DNA from: Ignavibacteria bacterium UBA7675
Lineage (GTDB): Bacteria; Bacteroidota; Ignavibacteria; Kapaibacteriales; UB7675
Reading direction: 5' to 3'
DNA length: 64,000 nucleotides
NCBI GenBank assembly: GCA_002483085.1
Contig: DLHF01000033.1
Coordinates: forward strand, 35,510 to 99,509
In this document: positions 52,080 through 60,545 of the stretch, in pieces
How positions within the stretch are numbered: position 1 is the first letter of the stretch
How the letters are laid out: each line of letters starts with the position of its first letter
The notes under the pieces: generated by a model
Database searches by the model: none
What the model was told of the DNA's origin: nothing
Seen by the model: only the letters and a program-made list of their open reading frames with translations
Position numbers and translations under genes: made by a program

Positions 52080-53231
52080 ATGCCCTGGTCTTCAGTCATT
52101 GGTCAATACCGAGTAAAGAATATTCTCCAGCGCGCAATCGCCGAGGGGCGTATTGCCCACGCCTACTGCTTCTGGGGTCCGGAAGGTATCGGCAAGGACG
52201 CGCTGGCGCTTGAATTTGCCAAAACACTGAACTGCGACACACCAGTTCACCGCGACGGCATTATCGAAGCGTGCGATACCTGCAAAAGCTGCAATCAGGC
52301 GTCTGTGCTCCAGCATCCCAACATCCAGCTCGTGTTTTCACTGCCCGCTGCAAAGTCCGACGACGGGAAATCCGGCTCGTCTATTTTGAAGCTCACCGAC
52401 GACCAGATACGAATTATCCAAGATCAGCTCAAAGCCAAAGCGGAGAACCCATACTACAACATCTCCATTCCCAACGCTACGCAGATACGCATAGCGGCGG
52501 TGCGCGACGTCAAAAAGAACATTTCTATGAGCGCTACCCAGCGCGGGCGCAGATTTGTGATTATCTCCGAAGCTGATGCGATGAATCCCGAGGCGGCAAA
52601 CGCCTTTTTGAAAACATTAGAAGAACCAAACGCCAATATCACCATTATCCTTACAACATCGCGGCGCGACCAGCTTATCTCTACGATTCTCTCGCGATGC
52701 CAGCAAATCCGCTGCGACACGCTCCCCGATCAGGACATCGCCGACGCTTTGGCTGCGCGATTGGGCGTAGCTACAGAAGAAGCCACGCTTATCGCACGGC
52801 TGGCTGATGGAAGCTACTCCAAAGCCTGCGAGCTGCTCAACGACGACCTAACGGAGCTGCGAGCTGAGATCGTAAGCCTGCTGCGAGCCATACTCAAACA
52901 GCGAAACTACATTTTACAGCTTTCGCACCAGATCGAGCTTATGACAGGAGATAAAAACAGAAATCGCATCGAAAAAATGTTAATTTTGCTCCTGCTCTGG
53001 CTGCGCGACGCTTATGCGCTATCCGTTTCGCAAAACATCGATGTCATAATCAACATCGATCAGGTAACGGACTTGCAAAATTTCGTAAAGAATTTTGCTC
53101 ATACGCCGCTCGACAGAGCAGCTACAGCTATTGAACGCTCTATTGAACTCGTCCGGCGCAATGTGGATATAGGCTTACTGCTCACAACTCTCGCTCTCGA
53201 CCTTCGCTCGCTTTTAGTACAGCGTCGATAG
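52080..53231 (+). CDS. holB: DNA polymerase III subunit delta' (clamp loader)
   Basis: AAA+ clamp-loader subunit of 383 residues. ATG at 52080 (MPWSSVIGQYRVKNILQRAI) is preferred to the GTG at 52059. Seen: AHAYCFWGPEGIGKDALALE (Walker A), CDTCKSCNQ (zinc module), RGRRFVIISEADAMNPEAAN, FLKTLEEPNANITIILTTS and the SRC-type motif ILSRCQQIRCD. These match HolB/DnaX-like proteins; the intact Walker A and the zinc cysteines are shared with many bacterial delta' subunits. The next gene is ricT, the same order as in Bacillus and many others, which strengthens the call. Confidence 0.93.
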   Translation: MPWSSVIGQYRVKNILQRAIAEGRIAHAYCFWGPEGIGKDALALEFAKTLNCDTPVHRDGIIEACDTCKSCNQASVLQHPNIQLVFSLPAAKSDDGKSGSSILKLTDDQIRIIQDQLKAKAENPYYNISIPNATQIRIAAVRDVKKNISMSATQRGRRFVIISEADAMNPEAANAFLKTLEEPNANITIILTTSRRDQLISTILSRCQQIRCDTLPDQDIADALAARLGVATEEATLIARLADGSYSKACELLNDDLTELRAEIVSLLRAILKQRNYILQLSHQIELMTGDKNRNRIEKMLILLLLWLRDAYALSVSQNIDVIINIDQVTDLQNFVKNFAHTPLDRAATAIERSIELVRRNVDIGLLLTTLALDLRSLLVQRR

Positions 53232-53333
53232 AGCTGTGAGTGGCAATATTCGGGTGCCGGTCGTTCCCTCGTTGACAACTCCGTCGCTGCCTCGTGCAGC
53301 GAATTAAGACGTCAGTACATTCAGGAAATGCTT

Positions 53334-54482
53334 ATGGGTAATGTTGTTACCTTGTCTCACATACAGATAGACCATCAGGACGAGCTTGCTTCGGCAGCAG
53401 AAACATCCGTAGCTGGCAGCTTACGCAACCGCAAATCGCACTGTACTGCTTGTGGTTCCAAAGACGGGAAGCCCACAGGCAAAGGCAAAAAAGAAGGTGC
53501 GTGCAAGTCCTGTGGTTCCGGCACAAAAGAAAACGCCGACACAGCAGATGAACTGAGCTATGGCATCGAAAAGCTGAAGGAACCGGACTTCGATGTAGTG
53601 CTCGAAGTGGAATTCAAGGGAAGAAAGCGCCAGATTTATCTCAATGAAAAACGCTTGCCCATTGCACTTGGAGATTTGATTATCGTCGAAGCAGAGCGCG
53701 GCTCCGATGCTGGCCGTGTGTGCTCAGTGGGGCGCAATGCCCGCCGCCGTATTGATGTGGCCTACGAGGGCCGCGACCCCATGCTGAGAGTGCTGCGAAA
53801 AGCTACGCAGGACGACGAACGCCGCCAGGAGGACAATCGCAAAGCCGAACAGGAAGCGCTTTCGGTGTGCCGCGAACGCGTGAAGTCTTTCAATTTAGAT
53901 ATGAAAGTGATCGACTGCGAATGGCAGTTTGACCACAATCGCCTTACATTCTACTTTACAGCACCGCAGCAGGTGGATTTCCGCGAGCTCATCAAAGATT
54001 TAGCTTCTATCTTTAGCGTGCGCATCGAGCTACGGCAAATCAGCCCGCGCGAGGAAGCACGCCGCGTTGGTGGCGTTGGTATCTGTGGAATGGAGCTGTG
54101 CTGCACAACCCATCTGAGCAAGTTTGAATATATTACTATCGAACATGCAAAGGTTCAGGGCCTTGCAAACAATCCCAATAAGCTCAGTGGCCAGTGTGGG
54201 CGCCTGAAGTGCTGCTTGCTGTACGAGATAGACAACTACGTAAGCGCACTGAAAAATTACCCTCCGCTCGATTCCTTGCTGCACACAAAAGACGGCACGG
54301 GAAAGATGTTCAAAATTGATATCTTCCGCGACGAAGTGCATATTTTCTACGAAAAGAACTCTACCTATGGAGTAATGTCGCTCGAAGACCTGAATGCACT
54401 GCGGCATGCGGGTAAGATAGCCCCGCCCCGCGAACCGCGTGAACGGCGATATGAACGAGAACGGGCAGAAGTGGTAGAATAG
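53334..54482 (+). CDS. ricT: RicT/PSP1-domain protein (YaaT-like)
   Basis: PSP1-domain protein of 382 residues. The second ATG (53334) is chosen because AGGA lies seven bases before it, whereas it is too close to the ATG at 53328. Cysteines typical of RicT: HCTACGSKDG and ACKSCGSG near the N-terminus, then GVGICGMELCCTTHL and SGQCGRLKCCLLYEI in the core; in Bacillus, RicT binds Fe-S clusters in a complex controlling RNA processing and sporulation. The N-terminal zinc-ribbon-like extension is an addition. The C-terminus is charged (REPRERRYERER). Directly downstream of holB, as in Firmicutes. Confidence 0.93.
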   Translation: MGNVVTLSHIQIDHQDELASAAETSVAGSLRNRKSHCTACGSKDGKPTGKGKKEGACKSCGSGTKENADTADELSYGIEKLKEPDFDVVLEVEFKGRKRQIYLNEKRLPIALGDLIIVEAERGSDAGRVCSVGRNARRRIDVAYEGRDPMLRVLRKATQDDERRQEDNRKAEQEALSVCRERVKSFNLDMKVIDCEWQFDHNRLTFYFTAPQQVDFRELIKDLASIFSVRIELRQISPREEARRVGGVGICGMELCCTTHLSKFEYITIEHAKVQGLANNPNKLSGQCGRLKCCLLYEIDNYVSALKNYPPLDSLLHTKDGTGKMFKIDIFRDEVHIFYEKNSTYGVMSLEDLNALRHAGKIAPPREPRERRYERERAEVVE

Positions 54483-54522
54483 ACAACATCGGTGATCATC
54501 AATCGATTGCTGCCGCAGAGAT

Positions 54523-55269
54523 GTGCTCCAACGGCTGTCTCTGCGGCATCGAAAATCTACACATCCAACGGCATTGGTACCTTCATTTATTGTATTTGCC
54601 CGATACCCAGAGGAAGGACGTGTCAAGACACGGTTAGCTCCTCTGCTGGGTACACAAGGCAGCACACAGCTTTATCAGGCAATGATGCTCGACACGATAG
54701 AGCGACTTGCACGGCGAGGGCACCCCGTCACTGTGTATGTATCACCTCCCGAGAGCGTCGAAGCATTCCGCACTCTTCTTTCCCTGCCCCTTCTTTCCTT
54801 TGTCCCCCAGCAAGGTGATACTCTTGGCGACAGAATGCTCAACGCATTTCTCGACGCTCACAGCCAGTCGCTCCTCCCGGCAATTATGACCGGCACCGAC
54901 AGCCCAACACTTCCCGACACTGTTCTCGACACCGCTGTACAGGCTTTAGCATCTGGCACACGCGCAGTGCTCGGCCCGGCGTGCGACGGGGGCTTTTACC
55001 TTATAGGGCTTGCGGATGTCCACCCCGAATATTTTTTCGGTAGCGACTACAGCAACACGACAGTGTTTACGCGAACTTGGCAAGCCATCCGGCAGCGTAG
55101 TCCCTCTTCGGTAGCGCTTCCTGAATGGTACGATATCGACGACAGCGACGGAATGAGACGACTTATAGCAGAACCTGAGTTACAGCGGATTGCCCCGCGA
55201 ACTGCGGAGGTGATAAAAGAACTTATACAAAGCAGTATTCTGGCGAACAACGGATACAGTACTACCTAA
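54523..55269 (+). CDS. DUF2064/TIGR04282 nucleotidyl- or glycosyltransferase-like protein
   Basis: Enzyme of 248 residues of the TIGR04282 (DUF2064) family, similar to the glycosyltransferase part of arsenosugar biosynthesis enzymes. The core begins at residue 22: FIVFARYPEEGRVKTRLAPL (a nucleotidyltransferase-like start), then TGTDSPTLPDTVLDTAVQAL and GPACDGGFYLIGLADVHPEYFFG. The start is uncertain; the frame has an N-terminal extension of about 20 residues relative to family members, and no clear ribosome-binding site is seen. It follows ricT by 40 bases. The reaction is not established for most members; arsenosugar synthesis cannot be claimed here. Confidence 0.86.
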   Translation: MLQRLSLRHRKSTHPTALVPSFIVFARYPEEGRVKTRLAPLLGTQGSTQLYQAMMLDTIERLARRGHPVTVYVSPPESVEAFRTLLSLPLLSFVPQQGDTLGDRMLNAFLDAHSQSLLPAIMTGTDSPTLPDTVLDTAVQALASGTRAVLGPACDGGFYLIGLADVHPEYFFGSDYSNTTVFTRTWQAIRQRSPSSVALPEWYDIDDSDGMRRLIAEPELQRIAPRTAEVIKELIQSSILANNGYSTT

Positions 55270-55407
55270 CCGACGAGCACCATTCTACTTTGTGCAACGT
55301 GAGACTGGCTTTTCCACACAGGGCACAGAACAGAAACGTCAAATGCGGATAACCAACGGAATAGAACGCCTGCATCAAAGGCGCAAAGGGATGCACTGCA
55401 CGCAACG

Positions 55408-55436
55408 GTCATGCGACCGGCGACAGCGACAACAAC
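55408..55436 (+). repeat. Dispersed repeat, half-A fragment
   Basis: TCATGCGACCGGCGACAGCG at about 55408-55427 matches the conserved first block of half A; the distal block is missing. Confidence 0.6.
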
Positions 55437-55454
55437 TTGAGCAGCGAACCAGTG

Positions 55455-56330
55455 CTACGAGGGAGCTACCATCGTCTGGATAAATTCTTCGGCCTTCCTG
55501 AACTCCTGTTCGAGCTCAAAAGTGAACACTTCAACATCGAGTTCGCGCAGAGACGGTCGGGCTACACACAACATATTCCACACTTTTTCGCGTTCCAGCT
55601 CCAGCTCGCGAATACCCTCGTGGATACCGGCGCCCCAGATTTCGCTCAGCATATCGGCAATACGAACAATTGCCAAGAGCTCGGATGGCTTTTCGGCCTG
55701 GCTCACATCGGTATGATAGGTGATCACATCGCGCAGATCGGCGGGTAGCTGCCACTGCCGCGCCAGTATTTCGCCTGCCTGATTGTGATCAGCACCAAAA
55801 ATCCGGCGTTCGGCCTCCACATCAGAGATATGCTCGCGCTCTACCAGCTCGACCACCTGAATAAAATCAACCGAGAAATACTGGATCATGGCCATCTTGC
55901 CGATATCGTGGAGCAAGCCACCTACAAATTCGCGGTCATTCAGATTCACCTTTAGGTTAGCTGCAAGTGTACGCGCCACAATACCAGTGGCACAGGAATG
56001 GCGCCAGTACTCGTGCATAAAGGCGCTTTGCTGCACCGAGGCATTAAACAACTGCGAAAAGAGAGCAACGCTGACAGCAATATTAGAAATACGGTTAAGA
56101 CCGAGATTGATAATAGCCTGCTGGATCGACGTAATTTCCGAGCGCACGCCATACATAGAAGAATTCGCAACCTTGATAATCTTCATTGTTGTCGGGGCAT
56201 CGGTTTCGATAAGCCGCGCTATCTCCTGAGCCGATGCTCCGGGGTCGTCAATCATTTCCAGAATACGGAAGGCAACAGTGGGAAGCGTTGCCATTTCGCG
56301 GATTTGGGGGAGTTTTTCAAGAAAATTCAT
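55455..56330 (-). CDS. HDOD-domain signalling protein
   Basis: Single HDOD domain of 291 residues. Typical sequence: LPTVAFRILEMIDDPGASAQ, IETDAPTTMKIIKVANSSMY, SIQQAIINLGLNRISNIAVS, the HD-like GGLLHDIGKMAMI and ADHNQAGEILARQW. HDOD modules lack the full set of HD metal ligands and act as signalling or scaffold parts, often with two-component systems and c-di-GMP pathways. No fused kinase or GGDEF domain is present. It is convergent with the DUF2064 gene. Confidence 0.93.
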   Translation of the reverse strand: MNFLEKLPQIREMATLPTVAFRILEMIDDPGASAQEIARLIETDAPTTMKIIKVANSSMYGVRSEITSIQQAIINLGLNRISNIAVSVALFSQLFNASVQQSAFMHEYWRHSCATGIVARTLAANLKVNLNDREFVGGLLHDIGKMAMIQYFSVDFIQVVELVEREHISDVEAERRIFGADHNQAGEILARQWQLPADLRDVITYHTDVSQAEKPSELLAIVRIADMLSEIWGAGIHEGIRELELEREKVWNMLCVARPSLRELDVEVFTFELEQEFRKAEEFIQTMVAPS

Positions 56331-56425
56331 GGTATATCCACAATAGAGTTAATCGCGGGACGTCTCCAAGTTACGAATTGCAGTAAGGATAATCAACGGT
56401 AAGATGTACTGCAATAAAAATAGAC

Positions 56426-56802
56426 GGGGATGTAACGGATTCGACGGGATGAAGTCATGCGGATAGCAGCATGTCGTGCTCAATCGGTGGTGCACGTTAA
56501 TACAACCGGTAACACTACAAGTGGCAACACTTCATATCGTATGGCTGCCTAATTTAAGCTTCGCTTATTAGGGTTAAACAGCTTCATCCGCCGGTGGCAC
56601 GCCTGTCTGCTGCCGTTCCGGGTGTAGATTCTGACGGGCCGGTGTACAATCGTTCGATAGGGTTGTATGCCTGACTTTCTGTCGATAGCCAACGCAGTTC
56701 CTGTCGTTTGGACAAAGCGAAGGCCAATTTTGTAAAGCGACTAAACATGTAGCGGCTACCGGATACGCGTTTCGGACGCGGGTTCAACTCCCGCCATCTC
56801 CA
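56426..56802 (+). ncRNA. ssrA: Transfer-messenger RNA
   Basis: tmRNA of 377 bases. The tRNA-like ends pair: GGGGATG with CATCTCC plus discriminator A; CCA is not encoded. The 5' part has the conserved AACGGATTCGACGGGATG and the 3' part has GCGGGTTCAACTCCCGC. A first pseudoknot can be drawn (CGTGC/GCACG and ATCGGT/ACCGGT at about 56487-56507). The tag frame follows: GGC at 56523 to TAA at 56550-56552, giving GNTSYRMAA. Behind it lies a stem-loop (CTAATTTAAG/CTTATTAG). The tag is inferred from the PK1 distance; its ending resembles the Chlorobi tag. Confidence 0.93.
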
Positions 56803-56812
56803 CAGGATTAGA

Positions 56813-56851
56813 AAAAAGCCCCTGTACAGCAATGTGCAGGGGCTTTCTGCT
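56813..56851 (+). terminator. Terminator of ssrA
   Basis: AAAGCCCCTGTACA pairs with TGTGCAGGGGCTTT around GCAA; followed by CTGCTT. Confidence 0.85.
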
Positions 56852-56883
56852 TGTAAGAGCTGTCTGGAATACCATTCCCGGAA

Positions 56884-57231
56884 TTACAAGAAATAGTCTT
56901 CGTGATCAGGTGCCATACCGCGCTCTGCCCATTCCTGTATATCGCCAAAAAGAACACTGGCAGGCCAGTTCGGATGATACTCGGCCTGTCCCCGCCACGT
57001 GAGATGGACAACTGCACATCCCCAACCGCCTTCATCTCTGTAAGCAAACAGGACATCATCTCTGTCCACTCTTCTGGCTATGACCCGGACCTCCTTCTGC
57101 CAGAGAGAATGCCCTTCAATGACTTCCAGCCTGAGCTCGTGTTCAAAAAAAGCAGCCTTCGCTTCCGGCAGAGGCTCCCAAGGTTCCAGCCACTTGATGT
57201 TTTTATCAGAAAGGTCTATTGTATCAGCCAT
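56884..57231 (-). CDS. Conserved protein of unknown function (115 residues)
   Basis: Small acidic, tryptophan-rich cytosolic protein: KNIKWLEPWEPLPEAKAAFF, ELRLEVIEGHSLWQKEVRVI, DEGGWGCAVVHLTWRGQAEY and NWPASVLFGDIQEWAERGMA. The ATG at 57231 is used; the frame continues upstream but only through repeat DNA. I do not recognise the family, although the GWGCAVVHLTWRG pattern suggests a conserved immunity- or SUKH-like small domain (weak). It lies just after ssrA, convergent with it. Confidence 0.7.
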   Translation of the reverse strand: MADTIDLSDKNIKWLEPWEPLPEAKAAFFEHELRLEVIEGHSLWQKEVRVIARRVDRDDVLFAYRDEGGWGCAVVHLTWRGQAEYHPNWPASVLFGDIQEWAERGMAPDHEDYFL

Positions 57232-57267
57232 GCAGGAGTACCGATGTAGAGTCCAGACAAAAAATTC

Positions 57268-57436
57268 TGTGGCACGGGCGTCGTTGAATCGAGCCGCCCG
57301 TACCGGGCGGCTCTGCCGTATGGTCGCTGTCACCGGTCGCACAAGACGCCTCGGAAGGCGTCTTTACCGACTTGTGGTTGTCCGACCACCAGCCGCCTGC
57401 CAGCGCAACAAAGGGCCGCAAACCACGCGGCGGGCG
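57268..57436 (-). repeat. Dispersed repeat, half A (reverse) with nested hairpins, plus start of half B
   Basis: Reads GTGGCACGGGCGTCG, then a hairpin AGCCGCCCGTACCGGGCGGCT, then GTCGCTGTCACCGGTCGCAC, then a second hairpin AGACGCCTCGGAAGGCGTCT, and finally CCACGCGGCGGG (start of half B). It lies upstream of the unknown gene and downstream of hxlR. Confidence 0.8.
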
Positions 57437-57472
57437 GGCGTACAACGCACTTCATTACGCCTGCGGGATTGC

Positions 57473-57811
57473 TCACTTTCCCAACACTTCCCTGCGGTGC
57501 GCCAGTCCCCAGAAATGCAGTTCATCAAGCACTTTTTCAAGCGACAAACCATGGGGCGTAATAGAGTACTCGACCGTCGGCGGAAAGGTATCATACACAT
57601 CTCTGCGAATGAGCTTATTTGCTTCCAGATTTTTCAGTTCTTTGGACAGTGTTTTGTCGGTGATTCCACTGACTTCCCTTGCAAGCTGTCTGAACCGTTT
57701 CGGTCTTTCGGACAACGCAAACAGAAGCAGCAATTTCCACCTGCCTTCAACCGCTTCAAGAGCATCCTTTATTGAAAGCATTGTTTTCGGACACCCACCT
57801 TTGGACAGCAT
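57473..57811 (-). CDS. HxlR-family transcriptional regulator
   Basis: Winged-helix regulator of 112 residues. Family sequence: GGCPKTMLSIKDALEAVEGR (with the conserved cysteine near the N-terminus), WKLLLLFALSERPKRFRQLA, GITDKTLSKELKNLEANKLI and TPHGLSLEKVLDELHFWG. HxlR proteins respond to electrophiles or redox signals (for example HypR and QorR through the cysteine) and repress an adjacent divergent gene. The doxX-like gene is divergent, with two palindromes in between, making it the likely target. Confidence 0.95.
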   Translation of the reverse strand: MLSKGGCPKTMLSIKDALEAVEGRWKLLLLFALSERPKRFRQLAREVSGITDKTLSKELKNLEANKLIRRDVYDTFPPTVEYSITPHGLSLEKVLDELHFWGLAHRREVLGK

Positions 57812-57837
57812 GTCTTTTCTGTTCTATGGTTTCACAT

Positions 57838-57892
57838 TACTTCCTCATTGGATAGTGCTATCCAACAAGGAAGTACTATCATTTGAATAGTA
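57838..57892. promoter_or_regulatory. Palindromic operator pair between hxlR and doxX genes
   Basis: Two overlapping dyads. The first spans 57838-57875: outer arms TACTTCCT/AGGAAGTA and inner arms TTGGATAG/CTATCCAA. The second, at 57874-57892, is TACTAT-N7-ATAGTA. They sit 27 bases upstream of the HxlR start and about 75 bases before the doxX start. Probably HxlR binding sites. Confidence 0.75.
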
Positions 57893-57966
57893 AAGATAGA
57901 TAATTTTGCATTAACAGAAGAGGACAAGTTATGATACGTGAACAGAGAACCAAAAGGAAATAAGGC

Positions 57967-58359
57967 ATGGCAAACGAGCAAAAAACATCAAAGACAATGA
58001 ACATTCTCCTGTGGATAGCACAAGTACTGCTGTCTACTACTTTTATGTGGTCAGCTACAATGAAACTGTTTCAACCTGCCGACCAATTAGCTGAAATGTG
58101 GGCGTGGGCAGCAGGCAACACAGGATTGGTCCAACTGACAGGTGTTTTGGATTTACTGGCAGGTATCGGATTGATCGCACCTGCTCTACTTCGCATTCAA
58201 CCCGTACTTACAGTGTATGCAGCTTACGGTACTCTTGCTCTGATGACAGCCGCGAGTATTTTCCACATTGCAAGAGGTGAAGCCTCGCAAATTGGCATCA
58301 ATATTTTTTTTGCCGTCGTGGCAGCGTTCATTGCGTGGGGCAGACAAAGAAAGCACTGA
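57967..58359 (+). CDS. DoxX-family membrane protein
   Basis: Inner-membrane protein of 130 residues with about four helices (around 12-33, 50-71, 75-97 and 107-126). DoxX/DoxX_2 features: VLLSTTFMWSATMKLFQP, TGVLDLLAGIGLIAPALL and YAAYGTLALMTAASIFHIAR. It is divergently transcribed from an HxlR regulator gene, the standard arrangement for stress-induced DoxX genes. DoxX proteins take part in membrane redox chemistry (thiosulfate:quinone oxidoreductase subunit, or partner of SodA in mycobacteria), but the role here is unknown. Confidence 0.92.
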   Translation: MANEQKTSKTMNILLWIAQVLLSTTFMWSATMKLFQPADQLAEMWAWAAGNTGLVQLTGVLDLLAGIGLIAPALLRIQPVLTVYAAYGTLALMTAASIFHIARGEASQIGINIFFAVVAAFIAWGRQRKH

Positions 58360-58494
58360 TAACGCGGTAGCCCCATATAGTGATTGCGGGTACACTCGCT
58401 TTGTCCGCGCATTATTTCTGCAAAGCCCTACTGCCTACTGGTTTTCAACTATAGGCTGCAATGTTGCTATGTTTTTTTCTGCTATATTATCCTG

Positions 58495-58935
58495 ATGAAA
58501 AAATTCCTGCGTCTATCTGTAGCCCTGTTGTCGGGTGTGGGTATTGGGATATCCACTGTCTTTGCGTGGCAGCTTACACAACAGCATATTACAGTGTTCG
58601 ATACTCCAAAGATATTGTCGAACCATGAAGAAACAATAGAAGTATCGTATATCCGCTGGGCATGTGACTGCGCCAACTGGCTACCTGATGCGGCTCATAC
58701 CTCTGCACCGGACTATGAACTACAGCCGGAGGATTGTATTTTTATCGAGCCTGCTTCTTCTGATATAATCATTCCGGAAAGCTTTTTCGAGAACAGCACC
58801 AACACGCTCCGCATCACCGGCAAGTACTATCAAGATCGGGGAATAGCCCGCAGGTACGACATGAAAACTCCTGACAAACCAGAGCGGGCACGGGTGTTCA
58901 GATATTATGCGTATAAAATCATCAGCAACCGTTAG
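58495..58935 (+). CDS. Exported unknown protein with WACDCANW motif
   Basis: Protein of 146 residues with an N-terminal hydrophobic signal or anchor (LRLSVALLSGVGIGISTVFA). The mature part is short and has three cysteines; two occur in SYIRWACDCANWLPDA. Other features: DYELQPEDCIFIEPASSDII and NTLRITGKYYQDRGIARRYD. I know similar phrases only vaguely from Bacteroidetes exported proteins. ATG at 58495 lacks a good ribosome-binding site; an upstream frame start exists but would not give a signal peptide. Function unknown. Confidence 0.7.
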   Translation: MKKFLRLSVALLSGVGIGISTVFAWQLTQQHITVFDTPKILSNHEETIEVSYIRWACDCANWLPDAAHTSAPDYELQPEDCIFIEPASSDIIIPESFFENSTNTLRITGKYYQDRGIARRYDMKTPDKPERARVFRYYAYKIISNR

Positions 58936-59127
58936 CGTAGCTTCAGACCTTAAGACGATACTGGGACAATCCGCACGCACTTGTGCAACTCACCTACTGG
59001 GAATCGATGATGCCGACTCGTAATTCAGATAATTCTTAAATCATATTGGTATTATTCATCAAGAAGTTGGGTTACGGAGTCTGTAACTACAATTTCTACG
59101 GTTGTAGGTTCGGAATCTACACTTCTG

Positions 59128-60348
59128 CTAATCAAAAAATCGGATCGTTATCTTGGCAGACGCAGGAATCTCATAGCTTTTTATAGACGTAGAGAACGAT
59201 TCTTCATCCCCACTCGTGTTCTGGTGCCACCAGTATGTTTTTGAGTAGGATAGCTGCTCGACAGCAGACCGAACATCATCACCCGTCAGTTCGTACTGAT
59301 GGGAAGCGCTGGCAGGAGAATGCTGATTGCTTATCATAAGGCTCTTGCGCTCAGTCTGCGCTGTGCTGCTATTGCCACCTTTAAAGCTGGGGGTGTCATT
59401 ATTGTCGATGTATAGAAAAATGAGGGCGGAGTCATCGGAATCAATCACGAGTTTTATCATCTTGGAAGTGCGTTTCTCAATCGGTTCAAATACTGAATAA
59501 AGACATTTGTACTCGCTGCCGGTGAATCCCTGCTGAAGATTCTCATACGGCGGCAAAAAGTTGCGTGTATCAAGAGCCAGTGAAAAATCCATCCAGTATG
59601 TTGTATCTATCACAGTCTCGTGCACAACTGTGCCAGTATCAGCATGCGTATAGTGCCTGTATATCTTATGTTCATCCACCTGCACACGCACGCCAGCGAT
59701 CTCGACAACACAGTTTTTGTATGTCAGTAATCGCGTTACAATTTCTATCTGTCGCGATGTCACAGCAGTTTTTCCGCGCGCCTGAAGTGTCACCGGACCA
59801 GAGGTTGCGCCTGCTGGTACACGCACTGTAAGAACATATCCATCGCCCCCATCGGCAGTCAGCGCCACGAGCTCCGCAATTGCAGCACCAAACTTTACCG
59901 TGACCTTGGTAGCATCGTCTGCTATTCCTCTGCTCTCAAGCTGTATAGTATCTCCTACTGCTACTTTTGCCGGGGTGAGCGGAGCAAAACTCACTGCTAT
60001 AGTGGCTTCCAGAACAGTCAGATTTTCCGGACTTTCGCCCATTCTCCCACCAACAGCCACACGAATTTTTCCCGTTTCCACCTCCATCGGCATCACTACT
60101 ACCAAGGCTGTCGACGACGCAGCCACAACTGTACCTTGCTTCCCACCTGTGAATGTCACGACATTGGCCGATGTAATCGGGCTAAAATGTTCGCCTGTAA
60201 TCACAATCTCATCACCCGGATAGGCAGAATCGGGCTGAATGGCAAAAATAACAGGGTCGCTTTCGGCTACCGGTAGGGGTGCAACAGGATCATCTTTACA
60301 GGAAGTAAGAACAATAAGCATCAAAAAGAGCGGAAGAACTTTGCTCAT
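59128..60348 (-). CDS. IPT/TIG-domain lipoprotein
   Basis: Outer-membrane or surface lipoprotein of 406 residues. ATG at 60348; the signal peptide ends at lipobox TSC (FLMLIVLTSCKDD). At least one, probably two, IPT/TIG Ig-like domains follow: DSAYPGDEIVITGEHFSPIT with VTFTGGKQGTVVAASSTALV (about 38-110), and PAKVAVGDTIQLESRGIADD (about 125-200). The C-terminal half is beta-rich without recognised motif. No T9SS sorting domain. TIG lipoproteins in this phylum bind polysaccharides or act as surface scaffolds; no SusC/SusD-type neighbours are visible here. Confidence 0.9.
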   Translation of the reverse strand: MSKVLPLFLMLIVLTSCKDDPVAPLPVAESDPVIFAIQPDSAYPGDEIVITGEHFSPITSANVVTFTGGKQGTVVAASSTALVVVMPMEVETGKIRVAVGGRMGESPENLTVLEATIAVSFAPLTPAKVAVGDTIQLESRGIADDATKVTVKFGAAIAELVALTADGGDGYVLTVRVPAGATSGPVTLQARGKTAVTSRQIEIVTRLLTYKNCVVEIAGVRVQVDEHKIYRHYTHADTGTVVHETVIDTTYWMDFSLALDTRNFLPPYENLQQGFTGSEYKCLYSVFEPIEKRTSKMIKLVIDSDDSALIFLYIDNNDTPSFKGGNSSTAQTERKSLMISNQHSPASASHQYELTGDDVRSAVEQLSYSKTYWWHQNTSGDEESFSTSIKSYEIPASAKITIRFFD

Positions 60349-60545
60349 AAAAGCACCATGGCTGGTAACAGAACTATGATTTTTCAGCATAAAACACCCG
60401 TAAATAAAAATGTGGTTGTAGTTTTGTGGATATTCGAGTTAGGTAAACAAGGGCTTTATCGTACAATCATCGAAGATGTATAGCTATCAATTGAAGAGCT
60501 CGCAATATACGCGATAGTTTCTGGACACAGCTTTTGGGACAATAG

